A stretch of DNA of 64,000 bases from positions 62,001-126,000 of the forward strand of contig JAPOQN010000016.1 of NCBI GenBank assembly GCA_026710655.1, in the 5' to 3' direction. The first letter of the stretch is position 1; the number at the start of each line of letters is the position of its first letter. Positions 41,570-49,205 of this stretch are shown here, one piece after another. The DNA comes from Chloroflexota bacterium (GTDB lineage Bacteria; Chloroflexota; Dehalococcoidia; Tepidiformales; Tepidiformaceae). The notes beneath the pieces were generated by a model, which saw only the letters and a program-made list of their open reading frames with translations, was not told the origin of the DNA and searched no databases. A program made the translations under genes and the position numbers.

Positions 41570-43270
41570 GTGATTGCGGTGCCGGAGAGTCCCGGACAGA
41601 TGATTCTTGACGAAGTCGCGATGCGGCTGAGTCCCTTGATGACGTGTGACAAATTCATCCGCTTCGTCAAGGAGCGCGGTCTGGCAGTCTCTCATGAGCA
41701 GTTGCACGTGTTCGAGAAGCACCGTGCACTCGTTCCGGTGGTACGCATTGGAAGGAGCTTCCCCGAAGACCACACACTGCGCCTTGATGGATCCCCGACG
41801 GCTCCCGACTTCGAGGCCGGTTGGGTAGTAGACACGAGCGCGCCTGGCGGGACATACGTGTTGCCCGAGATTGATGGCCGAGACTGCAGGGCCTTCTACT
41901 CCGCATACCAGCTCTGGGCGCTGGAACGGGTCTTGCAAGGGACGACCTCGTTACTCGACCTCGGGGCCCACGTTGGAACGGATGCCGAATCCGTCGATTG
42001 GGATGCCTACATGAGCCGGCTGGTTGCCCAAACGGCCAAGAACGTTGACCGTCTGCGCTCTGACCCTTCCCTGTGTGCCGTCCCCCTCCTGTGCCAGCTC
42101 ATCTCCAACCGCTACCTCCCCCTTGCCCAAGGGAACCAGCGCACCATCCGAATTGGTGGCAGGACTCAATTTGGCGGGTGGATGACGTTTAGCAGCGAGT
42201 CCTGGGACTGGCAGACTTACCGGGACGACTGGGACCCAGCACGCCTCATCCCGGCCTTCGCGCTCGACGAGGAGTCGCTCGAACGGATCTACGTGAACCT
42301 TGTGAATGCTATGCGCTTGTGCGACCCACTCTGGTCCTGGGCCGAACTCGTGCGATTCGTCAACCAGCGGAAACGCGACGAGCTGAAGGGAGATGCGCTT
42401 CGGGCAGAGTCCTACAGGCAGGGTGCCGAGATGGTCAGGCAACTTCACCTGGAACTCTACGGAGTTGACCTAGGGCCACCGGAGGAAATGTTCGGCCAGG
42501 TTATCAATTACATACCGGAACTTGAAGTCCGGGACGACCCCCGGCTATATCTCCAGTACGTAACCAATCAGTATGACTTGAACTCTCAACCCAAAGCGGT
42601 CCTCTTTGTTGAGGGCGAAACAGAAGTTGTTTTCGTGAAGAAGATATTTCTGGAGTTATTCGGACAACATCACGGAAAGAGCGGGATTGAGATTATCGAT
42701 CTGGCCGGTGTAGATAACGCAACGGGAACCAAGAAGGAAGACCGTTATGGTGCGATCTTCAGGCTGGTGGACTACCTGCATGACCACCAAACATTCGCGT
42801 TCATCATGCTCGATCAGGAAAACCGGGCGAAAAAGCTCTGGAATGCGGCCGCTAATAAGTCTTCATCGTTTCTGCTGCGCAGTCGCGTGATGCCTCAGGA
42901 CCAAATCTGCCTTTGGCGCCAGGACTTCGAGCTAGACAACTTTAGCGATACCGAGATAGCCCGCGCGCTCACCGACATGCCGGGTCACAGTGTTCGGTTC
43001 CGGTCAACGGACATCAAAGCGGTCCGTTCGCAATGGCGCAATCGGAAGATTTCTGGGCTGTTTCGGGAACGGACTGGACGCGACCTGAAGAAACCGCTTC
43101 TTGCGGAGCGCTTGGCAGAGATTGTTGTCGCTCCAGAGACGCGCAGGCGACCAGCCAATCGGCCTGTCATCAAGTTCCTGCAGCGCGTCGACAGGCAGAG
43201 TTGGATGAATCCCTTGCCCATCACGCGAGACATCTGGCGACAGAACCAGGAGTACCTTGATAGACACTAA
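41570..43270 (+). CDS. TOPRIM-domain (OLD-like) protein, likely acquired
   Basis: 566 residues from GTG 41570; ATG 41600 is possible. The N-terminal ~330 residues are helical and unfamiliar. From ~343, KAVLFVEGETEVVFVKKIFLEL matches the first motif of OLD/RNase-M5-type TOPRIM domains (catalytic Glu). ~410, FAFIMLDQENRAKKL gives the D-x-E acidic motif. No SMC/ABC ATPase domain is present, so it is not a full OLD nuclease. Base composition is visibly lower in G+C than both neighbours, with AT-rich codons such as ATA, TTA and AAA, a sign of transfer. Stand-alone TOPRIM proteins of this shape occur in defence islands; a nuclease role is inferred. Confidence 0.6.
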   Translation: MIAVPESPGQMILDEVAMRLSPLMTCDKFIRFVKERGLAVSHEQLHVFEKHRALVPVVRIGRSFPEDHTLRLDGSPTAPDFEAGWVVDTSAPGGTYVLPEIDGRDCRAFYSAYQLWALERVLQGTTSLLDLGAHVGTDAESVDWDAYMSRLVAQTAKNVDRLRSDPSLCAVPLLCQLISNRYLPLAQGNQRTIRIGGRTQFGGWMTFSSESWDWQTYRDDWDPARLIPAFALDEESLERIYVNLVNAMRLCDPLWSWAELVRFVNQRKRDELKGDALRAESYRQGAEMVRQLHLELYGVDLGPPEEMFGQVINYIPELEVRDDPRLYLQYVTNQYDLNSQPKAVLFVEGETEVVFVKKIFLELFGQHHGKSGIEIIDLAGVDNATGTKKEDRYGAIFRLVDYLHDHQTFAFIMLDQENRAKKLWNAAANKSSSFLLRSRVMPQDQICLWRQDFELDNFSDTEIARALTDMPGHSVRFRSTDIKAVRSQWRNRKISGLFRERTGRDLKKPLLAERLAEIVVAPETRRRPANRPVIKFLQRVDRQSWMNPLPITRDIWRQNQEYLDRH

Positions 43271-43302
43271 GAGCATTCCGCGTGGGCCTTAACCCACCCC
43301 GC

Positions 43303-43377
43303 CCCCACTGGCCCCCGACCCCTCCCAATGGCAGGCTGTCGCGGAACCACTCCCTGGAGGCCACCCGTGCCCATCCG
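43303..43377 (+). repeat. Direct repeat A: leader plus GTGCCCATC start
   Basis: About 75 bases recur at 43633–43707 with roughly four fifths identity. Both copies begin CCCCACTGGCCCCCG and end in a GGAGG ribosome-binding site and GTG CCC ATC. Each precedes a different gene. Confidence 0.65.
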
Positions 43378-43603
43378 CACCGAAGCCGACTACGAAGCCG
43401 CCCTGGCGCGCGTCGCGGCGCTCATGGATGCCCGCGAGGGCACACCCGAGGGGGAGGAGCTCGATGTGCTTGTCGACCTCGTCGAGGTCTACGAGGACAA
43501 GCACTTCCCCATGGGGTATCCCGACATCCCAACGAGTTCTCCGTCTACCGCGACGCCTGGCGGTCATCCCCCACCAGGTACAGCCAGAAGGCGCCGCCTC
43601 TAG
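43367..43603 (+). pseudogene. Truncated HigA-type antitoxin N-terminal domain
   Basis: GTG 43367 behind TGGAGG. PIRTEADYEAALARVAALMD … GTPEGEELDVLVDLVEVYEDKHFPMGYPD is the N-terminal domain of the HigA-like antitoxins that normally continues into an HTH. At ~43529 the match stops and the frame runs ~24 residues through sequence that, in another frame, is the glnA C-terminus (EFSVYRDA). The DNA-binding domain is lost. No toxin gene is adjacent. Confidence 0.7.
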
Positions 43604-43628
43604 GGCAGGCGCCGTTGTCGTGTTTGGA
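43532..43628 (+). pseudogene. Degenerate copy of glnA 3' end and terminator
   Basis: Aligns with 40382–40484 through the last coding bases of glnA, the spacer and the terminator stem (AAGGCGCCGCCT…AGGGCAGGCGCCGTTGTC), with about four fifths of bases shared. The stem now has mismatches. One frame still reads NEFSVYRDA against HEFSLYFDA. Confidence 0.7.
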
Positions 43629-43632
43629 GCCT

Positions 43633-43707
43633 CCCCACTGGCCCCCGCCCTCCCCAGGTGGCAGGCTGACGCAACACGAACCCCCGGAGGTGACCCGTGC
43701 CCATCCC
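43633..43707 (+). repeat. Direct repeat A, second copy (nitroreductase leader)
   Basis: Partner of 43303–43377. Its GTG at 43697 starts the nitroreductase. Confidence 0.65.
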
Positions 43708-44338
43708 CGCTCCCGACCGCTGGACCATGACCCTCGGCGAAGCCATGTACACCATGCGCGCCATCCGACGCTTTCGCCCCGACCCCATTGAGGACCGCGA
43801 CCTGCGCGACATCCTCGACGCCGCCCGCCAGGCGCCCAACGGCGGCAACCGCCAGGGCTGGCGCTTCCTGCTCGTGACCGACCCGGAGAAGCGCGCCGCC
43901 CTCGGCGAGCTCTACGAGGAGGCCTGGTGGGCCAAGCGCAAGGACGAAGGCATCAGCGGCCCCGCGGACATCCCCCCCGGGAAGGGCGTGCGCCAGTCGG
44001 CCATGCGCCTCTCCGGCGAGATCGGCGACACGCCCGCCCTCGTGCTCGTCTGCTCGACGGCGCGCGGCCGGGGCGCAATCGAGTCCGTCATCCCCGCCGT
44101 CCAGAACATGCTCCTGGCGGCTCGCTCGATAGGCATCGGAGGCACCATCACGACGCTCCACGCCGTCGTCGAGGAGCGCGTCCACGAACTGTTCGACATC
44201 CCCGCCGATGCGGAGGTGGTCTACTGCGTGCCCCTCGGCTACCCGCGCGGACGCTTCGGACCCCTCACCCGCAAGCCCCTCTCGGAGGTGGCCGCCCTCG
44301 ACTCCTGGGACAACACCCCGGACTGGCTCGCGACCTAG
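43697..44338 (+). CDS. Nitroreductase-family flavoenzyme
   Basis: 213 residues, FMN-dependent homodimer fold. TMRAIRRFRPDPIEDRDLRDILDAARQAPNGGNRQGWRF is the classical N-terminal FMN-binding segment, and SIGIGGTITTLHAVVEERVHELFDIPADAEVVYCVPLGYPRGRFG is the C-terminal one. It reduces nitro or quinone-like compounds with NAD(P)H; substrate unknown. GTG 43697 follows CCGGAGG. Confidence 0.9.
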   Translation: MPIPAPDRWTMTLGEAMYTMRAIRRFRPDPIEDRDLRDILDAARQAPNGGNRQGWRFLLVTDPEKRAALGELYEEAWWAKRKDEGISGPADIPPGKGVRQSAMRLSGEIGDTPALVLVCSTARGRGAIESVIPAVQNMLLAARSIGIGGTITTLHAVVEERVHELFDIPADAEVVYCVPLGYPRGRFGPLTRKPLSEVAALDSWDNTPDWLAT

Positions 44339-44344
44339 CGACCG

Positions 44345-45211
44345 CTAATCCGTGAAGGCGTCCTCGCGGAGCTGGCCGCTGAGCCGCTTCACGTAGTGTT
44401 CGGCGCCCCGCTCCAGGTCCCAGCCGCGGTCCTCCAGCAGGCGCCGTAACGGCTCGGTGCGCGCGGTGAGCGGCAGCTCTGCCGTGTGCGACCCGTGCGT
44501 GCCGGCGTAGTCGGCAGCGCGCTCGACCATCCACACATCCAGGCCCCTCCCCTCGTACCCCAGTGCCAGCACCGGCTCGCGGATGGCCGCCAGCCCGCCC
44601 CCCGCGTCGCGCGCCTGGATGACGCCCACCACGCGGTCGCCGTCGGAGGCGACGAACCACCCGGGACGCGTCCCCTGCTCGAACGGCCAAGGGTCTTCGT
44701 CCGCCAGCGCCGCGATCGCGTCCGCGTCGCTACGACGCTGCTCGCGCACGGTCAGCAGGGGCAGCCGCCGCTCGACGGTCAGGATAGGCACCTGTTCGCC
44801 CCGAAATTCCTCGTTGGCGCGACCGATAGGCAGGTAGCCCAGCCCCGCGAAGTAGTCGGCAAGCCGTGTCTCGTCGGGGAGCTTCGCCCGCACGAGCCGC
44901 AGTCCGCCGTCTTGCGCCCGCGCCTCGATCGCGCGCACCAGGGCCCGCCCCGCCCCCGCCTCGCAGGAGGCCAGCAGGTCGAAGCTCGCGATCCCCTCAT
45001 CCTCGCTCCGCCGCACCACACCCGCGACCCCGTCCGCGTCCTCCGCCAGCAGGAAAGCCTCGCCCGTCTGCATGCGCACGGCGAGGTCGGCGGCGGAGGG
45101 CGGTTCCGGCTCCGGGTAGCACGCGTCCGACTCCGCGAACGCCTCCGCCAGCAGCTCCGCCAGCTCCGGCGCGTCGTCGCTGTCGGCTGTACGGATGGCG
45201 AAGCGCGTCAC
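44345..45211 (-). CDS. Tandem-GNAT acetyltransferase
   Basis: 288 residues with two GNAT-type halves. The first runs from TRFAIRTADSDDAPELAELLAEAF to GAGRALVRAIEARAQ (acetyl-CoA loop). The second runs from LLTVREQRRSDADAIAALADED to VLALGYEGRGLDVWMVERAADYA. Substrate unknown. GTG 45211 is chosen because TACGAT (45218–45223) ends 6 bases upstream. Convergent with the nitroreductase. Confidence 0.82.
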   Translation of the reverse strand: MTRFAIRTADSDDAPELAELLAEAFAESDACYPEPEPPSAADLAVRMQTGEAFLLAEDADGVAGVVRRSEDEGIASFDLLASCEAGAGRALVRAIEARAQDGGLRLVRAKLPDETRLADYFAGLGYLPIGRANEEFRGEQVPILTVERRLPLLTVREQRRSDADAIAALADEDPWPFEQGTRPGWFVASDGDRVVGVIQARDAGGGLAAIREPVLALGYEGRGLDVWMVERAADYAGTHGSHTAELPLTARTEPLRRLLEDRGWDLERGAEHYVKRLSGQLREDAFTD

Positions 45212-45217
45212 GCGCTC

Positions 45218-45223
45218 ATCGTA
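45218..45223 (-). promoter_or_regulatory. −10 element of the tandem-GNAT gene
   Basis: Minus-strand TACGAT, spacer 6, GTG 45211. It overrides a 25-codon N-terminal extension. Confidence 0.6.
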
Positions 45224-45328
45224 GAGGGCGCGCCCCTCTCGCGCGTGCGCCCTCCCGAAGGGCGGAGGGGCTACAATGACGCGCACATTTCATGCGGCGC
45301 GCGCCGCCGCCCCCAGGAAGGTACCGCC

Positions 45329-46504
45329 ATGGAAGATGTTGTCCTCACCAGCGGCGTTCGCACCGCGATCGGCACGTTCAACGGTTCGCTCTCGAACACC
45401 CCCGCCAACGAGCTCGGCTCCACCGTCATCGCCGAGGCGGTCAACCGCGCCGGCGTCGAGGCTGGCGAGGTCGACCAGATTGTCATGGGCATCGTCGGCC
45501 AGGTAGCCGAGGACGCCTACCTCTCGCGCGTCTCCGGCATCAAGGCCGGCATCCCCGTCGAGACGCCCGCCGTCAACGTGAACCGCCTCTGCGGCAGCGG
45601 CCTCGAGGCCATCAACACGGCCGCCCGCTACATCGAGACCGGCGACGCCGACGTGGTTGTCGCCGGCGGCGCGGAGAATATGACGCGCCTGCCCTTCTAC
45701 CTGCGCAAGGCGCGCTCGGGCTACCGCCTCGGCCACGACACCATTGAGGACGGCATCGTCAAGCTCCTCAGCGACCCCTTCGAGGACCACCACATGGGCA
45801 TCACCGCGGAGAAGCTCGCCGAGGAGTACGAGATCTCGCGCACGGCCCAGGACGAGTTCTCCTCGGAGAGCCAGCGGCGCGCCATCAACGCCATCGAGCA
45901 GGGCTACTTCAAGGACCAGATCGTCCCCATCACGGTGCGCGAGCGCCGCGAGGAGCGCGTCTTCGACACGGACGAGTTCCCCCGCGCAAGCACGCCCGAG
46001 CAGCTCGCAAAGCTGCGCCCCGCCTTCAAGAAGGACGGCATGGTGACTCCCGGCAACGCCAGCGGCATCAACGACGGCGCCGCGGCCACGGTCGTGATGA
46101 GCGCGGCCAAGGCGGAGGCGCTGGGCGTGAAGCCGCGTATGCGGCTCGTGGCTCGCGCCGAGGCCGGCGTCGACCCGTCCATCATGGGCAGTGGTCCCAT
46201 CCCGGCCGTGCACAAGGCGCTGGACAAGGCCGACATGTCCCTCGACCAGATGGACGTGATTGAGCTGAACGAGGCCTTCGCCAGCGTCGCCTGCGCCTGC
46301 TCGAACGAGCTCTCGCTCGACCCGCAGAAGACGAACCCGAACGGCGGCGCCATTGCCCTCGGCCACCCCGTGGGCGCGACCGGCACCATCCTGACGGTGA
46401 AGCTGATGCACGAGCTGGAGCGCACCGGCGGCCGTTACGGCCTCGTCAGCCTCTGCATCGGCGGTGGCCAGGGCATCGCCACCATCTTCGAGCGCCTCGA
46501 CTAG
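45329..46504 (+). CDS. Thiolase (acetyl-CoA C-acetyltransferase)
   Basis: 391 residues. The nucleophilic Cys is in VNRLCGSGLEAI (~90). The C-terminal half has NEAFASVACACSNEL, then GGAIALGHPVGATG (His) and SLCIGGGQGIATIFER (second Cys). It condenses or cleaves acyl-CoAs; chain specificity is not readable. AGGAAGG precedes ATG 45329, and TACAAT near 45272 is the likely −10, giving a ~45-base leader. With the acyl-CoA dehydrogenase and SDRs at 59.7–63.5 kb it hints at fatty or branched acyl degradation. Confidence 0.93.
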   Translation: MEDVVLTSGVRTAIGTFNGSLSNTPANELGSTVIAEAVNRAGVEAGEVDQIVMGIVGQVAEDAYLSRVSGIKAGIPVETPAVNVNRLCGSGLEAINTAARYIETGDADVVVAGGAENMTRLPFYLRKARSGYRLGHDTIEDGIVKLLSDPFEDHHMGITAEKLAEEYEISRTAQDEFSSESQRRAINAIEQGYFKDQIVPITVRERREERVFDTDEFPRASTPEQLAKLRPAFKKDGMVTPGNASGINDGAAATVVMSAAKAEALGVKPRMRLVARAEAGVDPSIMGSGPIPAVHKALDKADMSLDQMDVIELNEAFASVACACSNELSLDPQKTNPNGGAIALGHPVGATGTILTVKLMHELERTGGRYGLVSLCIGGGQGIATIFERLD

Positions 46505-46510
46505 TAGAGC

Positions 46511-46527
46511 GGCGGGCGTTGCCCGCC
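46511..46527 (+). terminator. Hairpin after the thiolase gene
   Basis: GGCGGGC-GTT-GCCCGCC seven bases after the stop; T-tract lacking, so termination efficiency is uncertain. Confidence 0.4.
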
Positions 46528-46637
46528 TGAGTGGATTGCGTGGCTGTCGCCTCGCTGAGTTGGGAATTCGCTCGAAGTGCACGGTTCTTTAGCTGGCCGG
46601 GGTAGCCTTTGGTTCTGGCAAAAGTTATCCTTCCTGC

Positions 46638-47066
46638 GTGCCTGAGCCGTCGAACGCCGACCTGCTTGCCAAGCTCATCCAGCACGACGCCGCCCTCGCT
46701 GCGGATGCGTCCGAGCTCGCGCACCTCGGCTCCCGGCTCGATGCCCTGACCGATCGCGTGGATGGCATTGCTGAGACCGTGGAAAGCCACGGCGACATGC
46801 TCCGCGACTTGCGCGAAGCCCTCATCGGCCACGGAGCCGACATCACGGCAATTCGCAACACGCTCGATGGACACGGTGCAAGGCTGGACTCCCTGGAGAC
46901 CAAGCTGGATGCCCACACGGTAATCCTGGACGAGCACACGGCGAAGATGGACGAGCACACGGTCATGCTCGCGGATCACGGCAGACGATTGACCAGCCAC
47001 GGCGATCTCCTGGCCACCATCCTCGCGACCGTTACCCGCATCGAGGGCAGGCTCGCGGAGCGGTAG
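46638..47066 (+). CDS. Coiled-coil protein with degenerate heptads
   Basis: 142 residues, almost entirely helical: repeated LDxHTxxLDEHTxxMxEHTxML units from ~60 to ~125, with His at regular 7-residue spacing (ESHGDML, DGHGARL, DAHTVIL, DEHTAKM, DEHTVML, SHGDLL). No TM or known domain. Such rods occur in phage tail fibres and in stand-alone cytosolic proteins. GTG 46638 is leaderless (TATCCT 46626–46631). Confidence 0.6.
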   Translation: MPEPSNADLLAKLIQHDAALAADASELAHLGSRLDALTDRVDGIAETVESHGDMLRDLREALIGHGADITAIRNTLDGHGARLDSLETKLDAHTVILDEHTAKMDEHTVMLADHGRRLTSHGDLLATILATVTRIEGRLAER

Positions 47067-47075
47067 TCCCGGGCC

Positions 47076-47104
47076 CCACTCAGCGAGCGAAGCGAGCGCT
47101 CTCC
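47076..47104 (+). repeat. REP-like repeat copy
   Basis: 29 bases beginning CCACTCAGCGAGCGAAGCGA, identical to the complement of 30135–30157 and neighbours. It sits in the gap between two convergent genes. Confidence 0.7.
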
Positions 47105-47530
47105 TCAGTCGATCTGGGAAATGCGGCGGGCGTGGCGGCCGCCGTCGAAGGGTGCGTCGAGCCACGTCGCGACGATGTCGAGCGCCGTCTCCAGCGTGAC
47201 CATGCGCTGGCCGATCGAGATGACGTTGGCGTTGTTGTGGCGACGCCCCATCTCCGCCGATTCGCGGCTCCAGCAGAGGGCGCAGCGCACGCCCGCGACG
47301 CGGTTCGCGACCATCGCCTCGCCGTTCCCCGAGCCCCCGAGCACGATGCCGCGCTCGCAGTCGCCGCTGGCCACGGCTTCGGCAGCGGGGCGGATGAAGA
47401 GGGGGTAGTCGCAGGATTCGTCGGAGTCCGTGCCGAAGTCGACCGGCTCGTGGCCGCGCTCCGCAAGGAACGTCTTGATCGCTTCCTTGTACTGGTAGCC
47501 GGCGTGGTCCGAGGCGACGGCGATGCGCAT
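47105..47530 (-). CDS. rpiB: Ribose-5-phosphate isomerase B
   Basis: 141 residues: VASDHAGYQYKEAIKTFL, CERGIVLGGSGNGEAMVANRVAGVRCAL, and SAEMGRRHNNANVISIG. Ser replaces the catalytic Cys of E. coli RpiB (GSGNGE), as in actinobacterial RpiB. Interconverts ribose 5-P and ribulose 5-P. The promoter is TAAAAT (47537–47542), six bases before the ATG. Confidence 0.94.
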   Translation of the reverse strand: MRIAVASDHAGYQYKEAIKTFLAERGHEPVDFGTDSDESCDYPLFIRPAAEAVASGDCERGIVLGGSGNGEAMVANRVAGVRCALCWSRESAEMGRRHNNANVISIGQRMVTLETALDIVATWLDAPFDGGRHARRISQID

Positions 47531-47536
47531 GGCGCG

Positions 47537-47542
47537 ATTTTA
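47537..47542 (-). promoter_or_regulatory. rpiB −10 element (leaderless)
   Basis: Minus-strand TAAAATCGCGCCATG; the same 15-mer with one change (TACAAT…) precedes the acyl-CoA ligase gene at 55867. Confidence 0.65.
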
Positions 47543-47590
47543 ACGGCTGGGCTCACAGGGCCAACGGCGGCGGGAGTGGCGGGCAACAAA

Positions 47591-47815
47591 CAGGCCCCGG
47601 TTTCCCGGGGCCTGCAATGAACTGTTCGCGGTACTTCGCCCCACCCTGCACCCGTTCCGGGCGGGAACTTCCCGCTAAGGCCCGCGCAATGCGGGCCCTA
47701 ACACTGCACGATGAGTACTCCGTGCAGGAGATGAGTCTTTACGTGGTACACGTGCGACCTCCCTGTCGGTGTTCTCGCTTTCGAGCGTACACCCGCTGTC
47801 AAGGCTGAGGGGTAA
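47591..47815 (-). ncRNA. Structured intergenic RNA candidate downstream of lysC
   Basis: The 300-base gap between lysC and rpiB holds no ORF of note but many hairpins on the minus strand: ACGTG-TAC-CACGT, CTGCACG/CGTGCAG enclosing GAGTACTC, AGGGCCCGC/GCGGGCCTT, and the competing GCGGGAA/TTCCCGC and GTTCC/GGAAC. At the 3' end is a 10-bp terminator stem CAGGCCCCGG/CCGGGGCCTG (47591–47614) with TTTGTT. Just before it stand AGGGTGG (47641–47647) and TACCGCG (47627–47633), the two halves of a T-box consensus split by 7 bases. It may be a lysC 3' UTR, a free sRNA or a degenerate T-box. Confidence 0.45.
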
Positions 47816-47830
47816 GCCCGCCGACTTCGC

Positions 47831-49048
47831 CTAGCCCTCCTGGTCGAGCCCGAACGCCTCGTGCAGGGCGTTCACCGCCTGCCCCATGTGGTCCTCGTGG
47901 ACGATGCAGGTAATGCGTATCTCGCTCGTCGTGATCAGGTCAATATTGACCTCCGCGTCCGCCAGCGCACGGAACATGCGGGCGGCGTAGCCCGGCTCTG
48001 TCTGGATGCCCGCGCCCACGATGCTGACCTTCCCGAGGTTCGTGTCGGCGGTGTAGCCGTTGGCGCCGACGGACTCGCAGATCTCGTCCATGAGCCCCGC
48101 TGCGCGACGCAGGTCCTCCCGCGCGAGCGTGAACGTCAGGTCTGTCAGGTCGCGTTCGCTCGCGTTCTGCACGATCGTGTCGACGCTGACCCCCGCCGCG
48201 GCCAGGGGCTCGAAGATCTGGGCGGCGATGCCGCGCCGGTCGGGCACGTGCCGCAGCGTCACCTTGGCGATGTCGTGGTCGTCCACGACGCCGCGGACGC
48301 GATTGCGTTCCTCCATCAGGGTCCCTCCATGGATCAGGGTTCCCGGCGCGTCGACCATGCTCGAGGCGACCAGGATGGGCATGTCGTTAACGGCGGCCAG
48401 CTCGACGGCGCGGCTGTGCATCACCTGCGAGCCCTGCGTCGCCATCTCCAGCATCTCTTCGTAGTGAACGTCGGCCAGGCGGCGGGCGGTACGGACCAGG
48501 CGGGGGTCGGCCGTGTAGACGCCCTCGACGTCCTTGTACGTCTCGCAGCGGTCGGCGCCCAGGGCCACGCTCAGCGCGACCGCTGTCAGGTCGCTCGCGC
48601 CCCGCCCCAGCGTCACGTAGTCGGCCGCCTCGGTCACGCCCTGGAAGCCGGCCACGATGGGGATGCGCCCCGCGCGCAGCTCCTCCTCGATGCGGTCGGC
48701 GTCGATGCGCTGGATGCGCCCCGACCCGTGCGATGCGCGCGAATAGATGCCCGCCTGGCTGCCCGTGAGCCCCACCGCCTCCTGGTCCATGGCGTGCAGG
48801 GCCATGGCCAGCAGCGCCGCCGACATGTGCTCGCCGGTGGCGAGCAGCTGGTCGAGCTCGCGCGGGTCCGGGTCGGGCGAGACCGAAAGGGCGAGGTCGA
48901 TGAGCTCGTCCGTGCGGTTCCCCATGGCCGAGACGACGACGACCACCTCGTCGCCCGCGCCCACCCGACCCGCGACCTGCCCGGCTACGTGCCGGATGCG
49001 CTCCGCATCGGCGACGGATGTCCCCCCGAACTTCTGCACGACTCGCAT
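47831..49048 (-). CDS. lysC: Aspartate kinase
   Basis: 405 residues. Kinase: VQKFGGTSVADAERI (residues 4–18), VVVVSAMGNRTDELI, IVAGFQGVTEAADYVTLGRGASDLTAV. Tandem ACT domains at ~260–400 (VTLRHVPDRRGIAAQIFEPLAAAGVSVDTIVQN; VSIVGAGIQTEPGYAARMFRALADAEVNIDLITTSEIRITCIV) give allosteric control by Lys/Thr. The sequence just upstream, CATCCT six bases before the ATG, is a weak −10. No asd or dapA nearby. Confidence 0.96.
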   Translation of the reverse strand: MRVVQKFGGTSVADAERIRHVAGQVAGRVGAGDEVVVVVSAMGNRTDELIDLALSVSPDPDPRELDQLLATGEHMSAALLAMALHAMDQEAVGLTGSQAGIYSRASHGSGRIQRIDADRIEEELRAGRIPIVAGFQGVTEAADYVTLGRGASDLTAVALSVALGADRCETYKDVEGVYTADPRLVRTARRLADVHYEEMLEMATQGSQVMHSRAVELAAVNDMPILVASSMVDAPGTLIHGGTLMEERNRVRGVVDDHDIAKVTLRHVPDRRGIAAQIFEPLAAAGVSVDTIVQNASERDLTDLTFTLAREDLRRAAGLMDEICESVGANGYTADTNLGKVSIVGAGIQTEPGYAARMFRALADAEVNIDLITTSEIRITCIVHEDHMGQAVNALHEAFGLDQEG

Positions 49049-49153
49049 GGAAAAAGGATGCGCCAGCGCGCCCTCAGGCGCGAGGGGGTGCCCCCTCGCC
49101 TAGCGCAATTCGGCCCTCTCGAACCATTCCATCCATTGTCCAGAACGCCAAGG

Positions 49154-49177
49154 AGGGCGCCCCGTGCGGGGCGCCCT
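49154..49177 (-). terminator. Hairpin downstream of the capsid gene
   Basis: Perfect 10-bp stem AGGGCGCCCC/GGGGCGCCCT, loop GTGC/GCAC, between the capsid gene stop and lysC. T-tract weak. Confidence 0.55.
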
Positions 49178-49205
49178 CTGGATGGTGGTGGCGGGTGGGG
49201 CGGGG

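Noticed and set aside
47627..47647. Functional T-box riboswitch
   Set aside because: The UGGNACCGCG consensus is interrupted by seven bases and no convincing stem I/specifier loop was found. The next gene has a separate promoter. Kept only as a structured-RNA finding.
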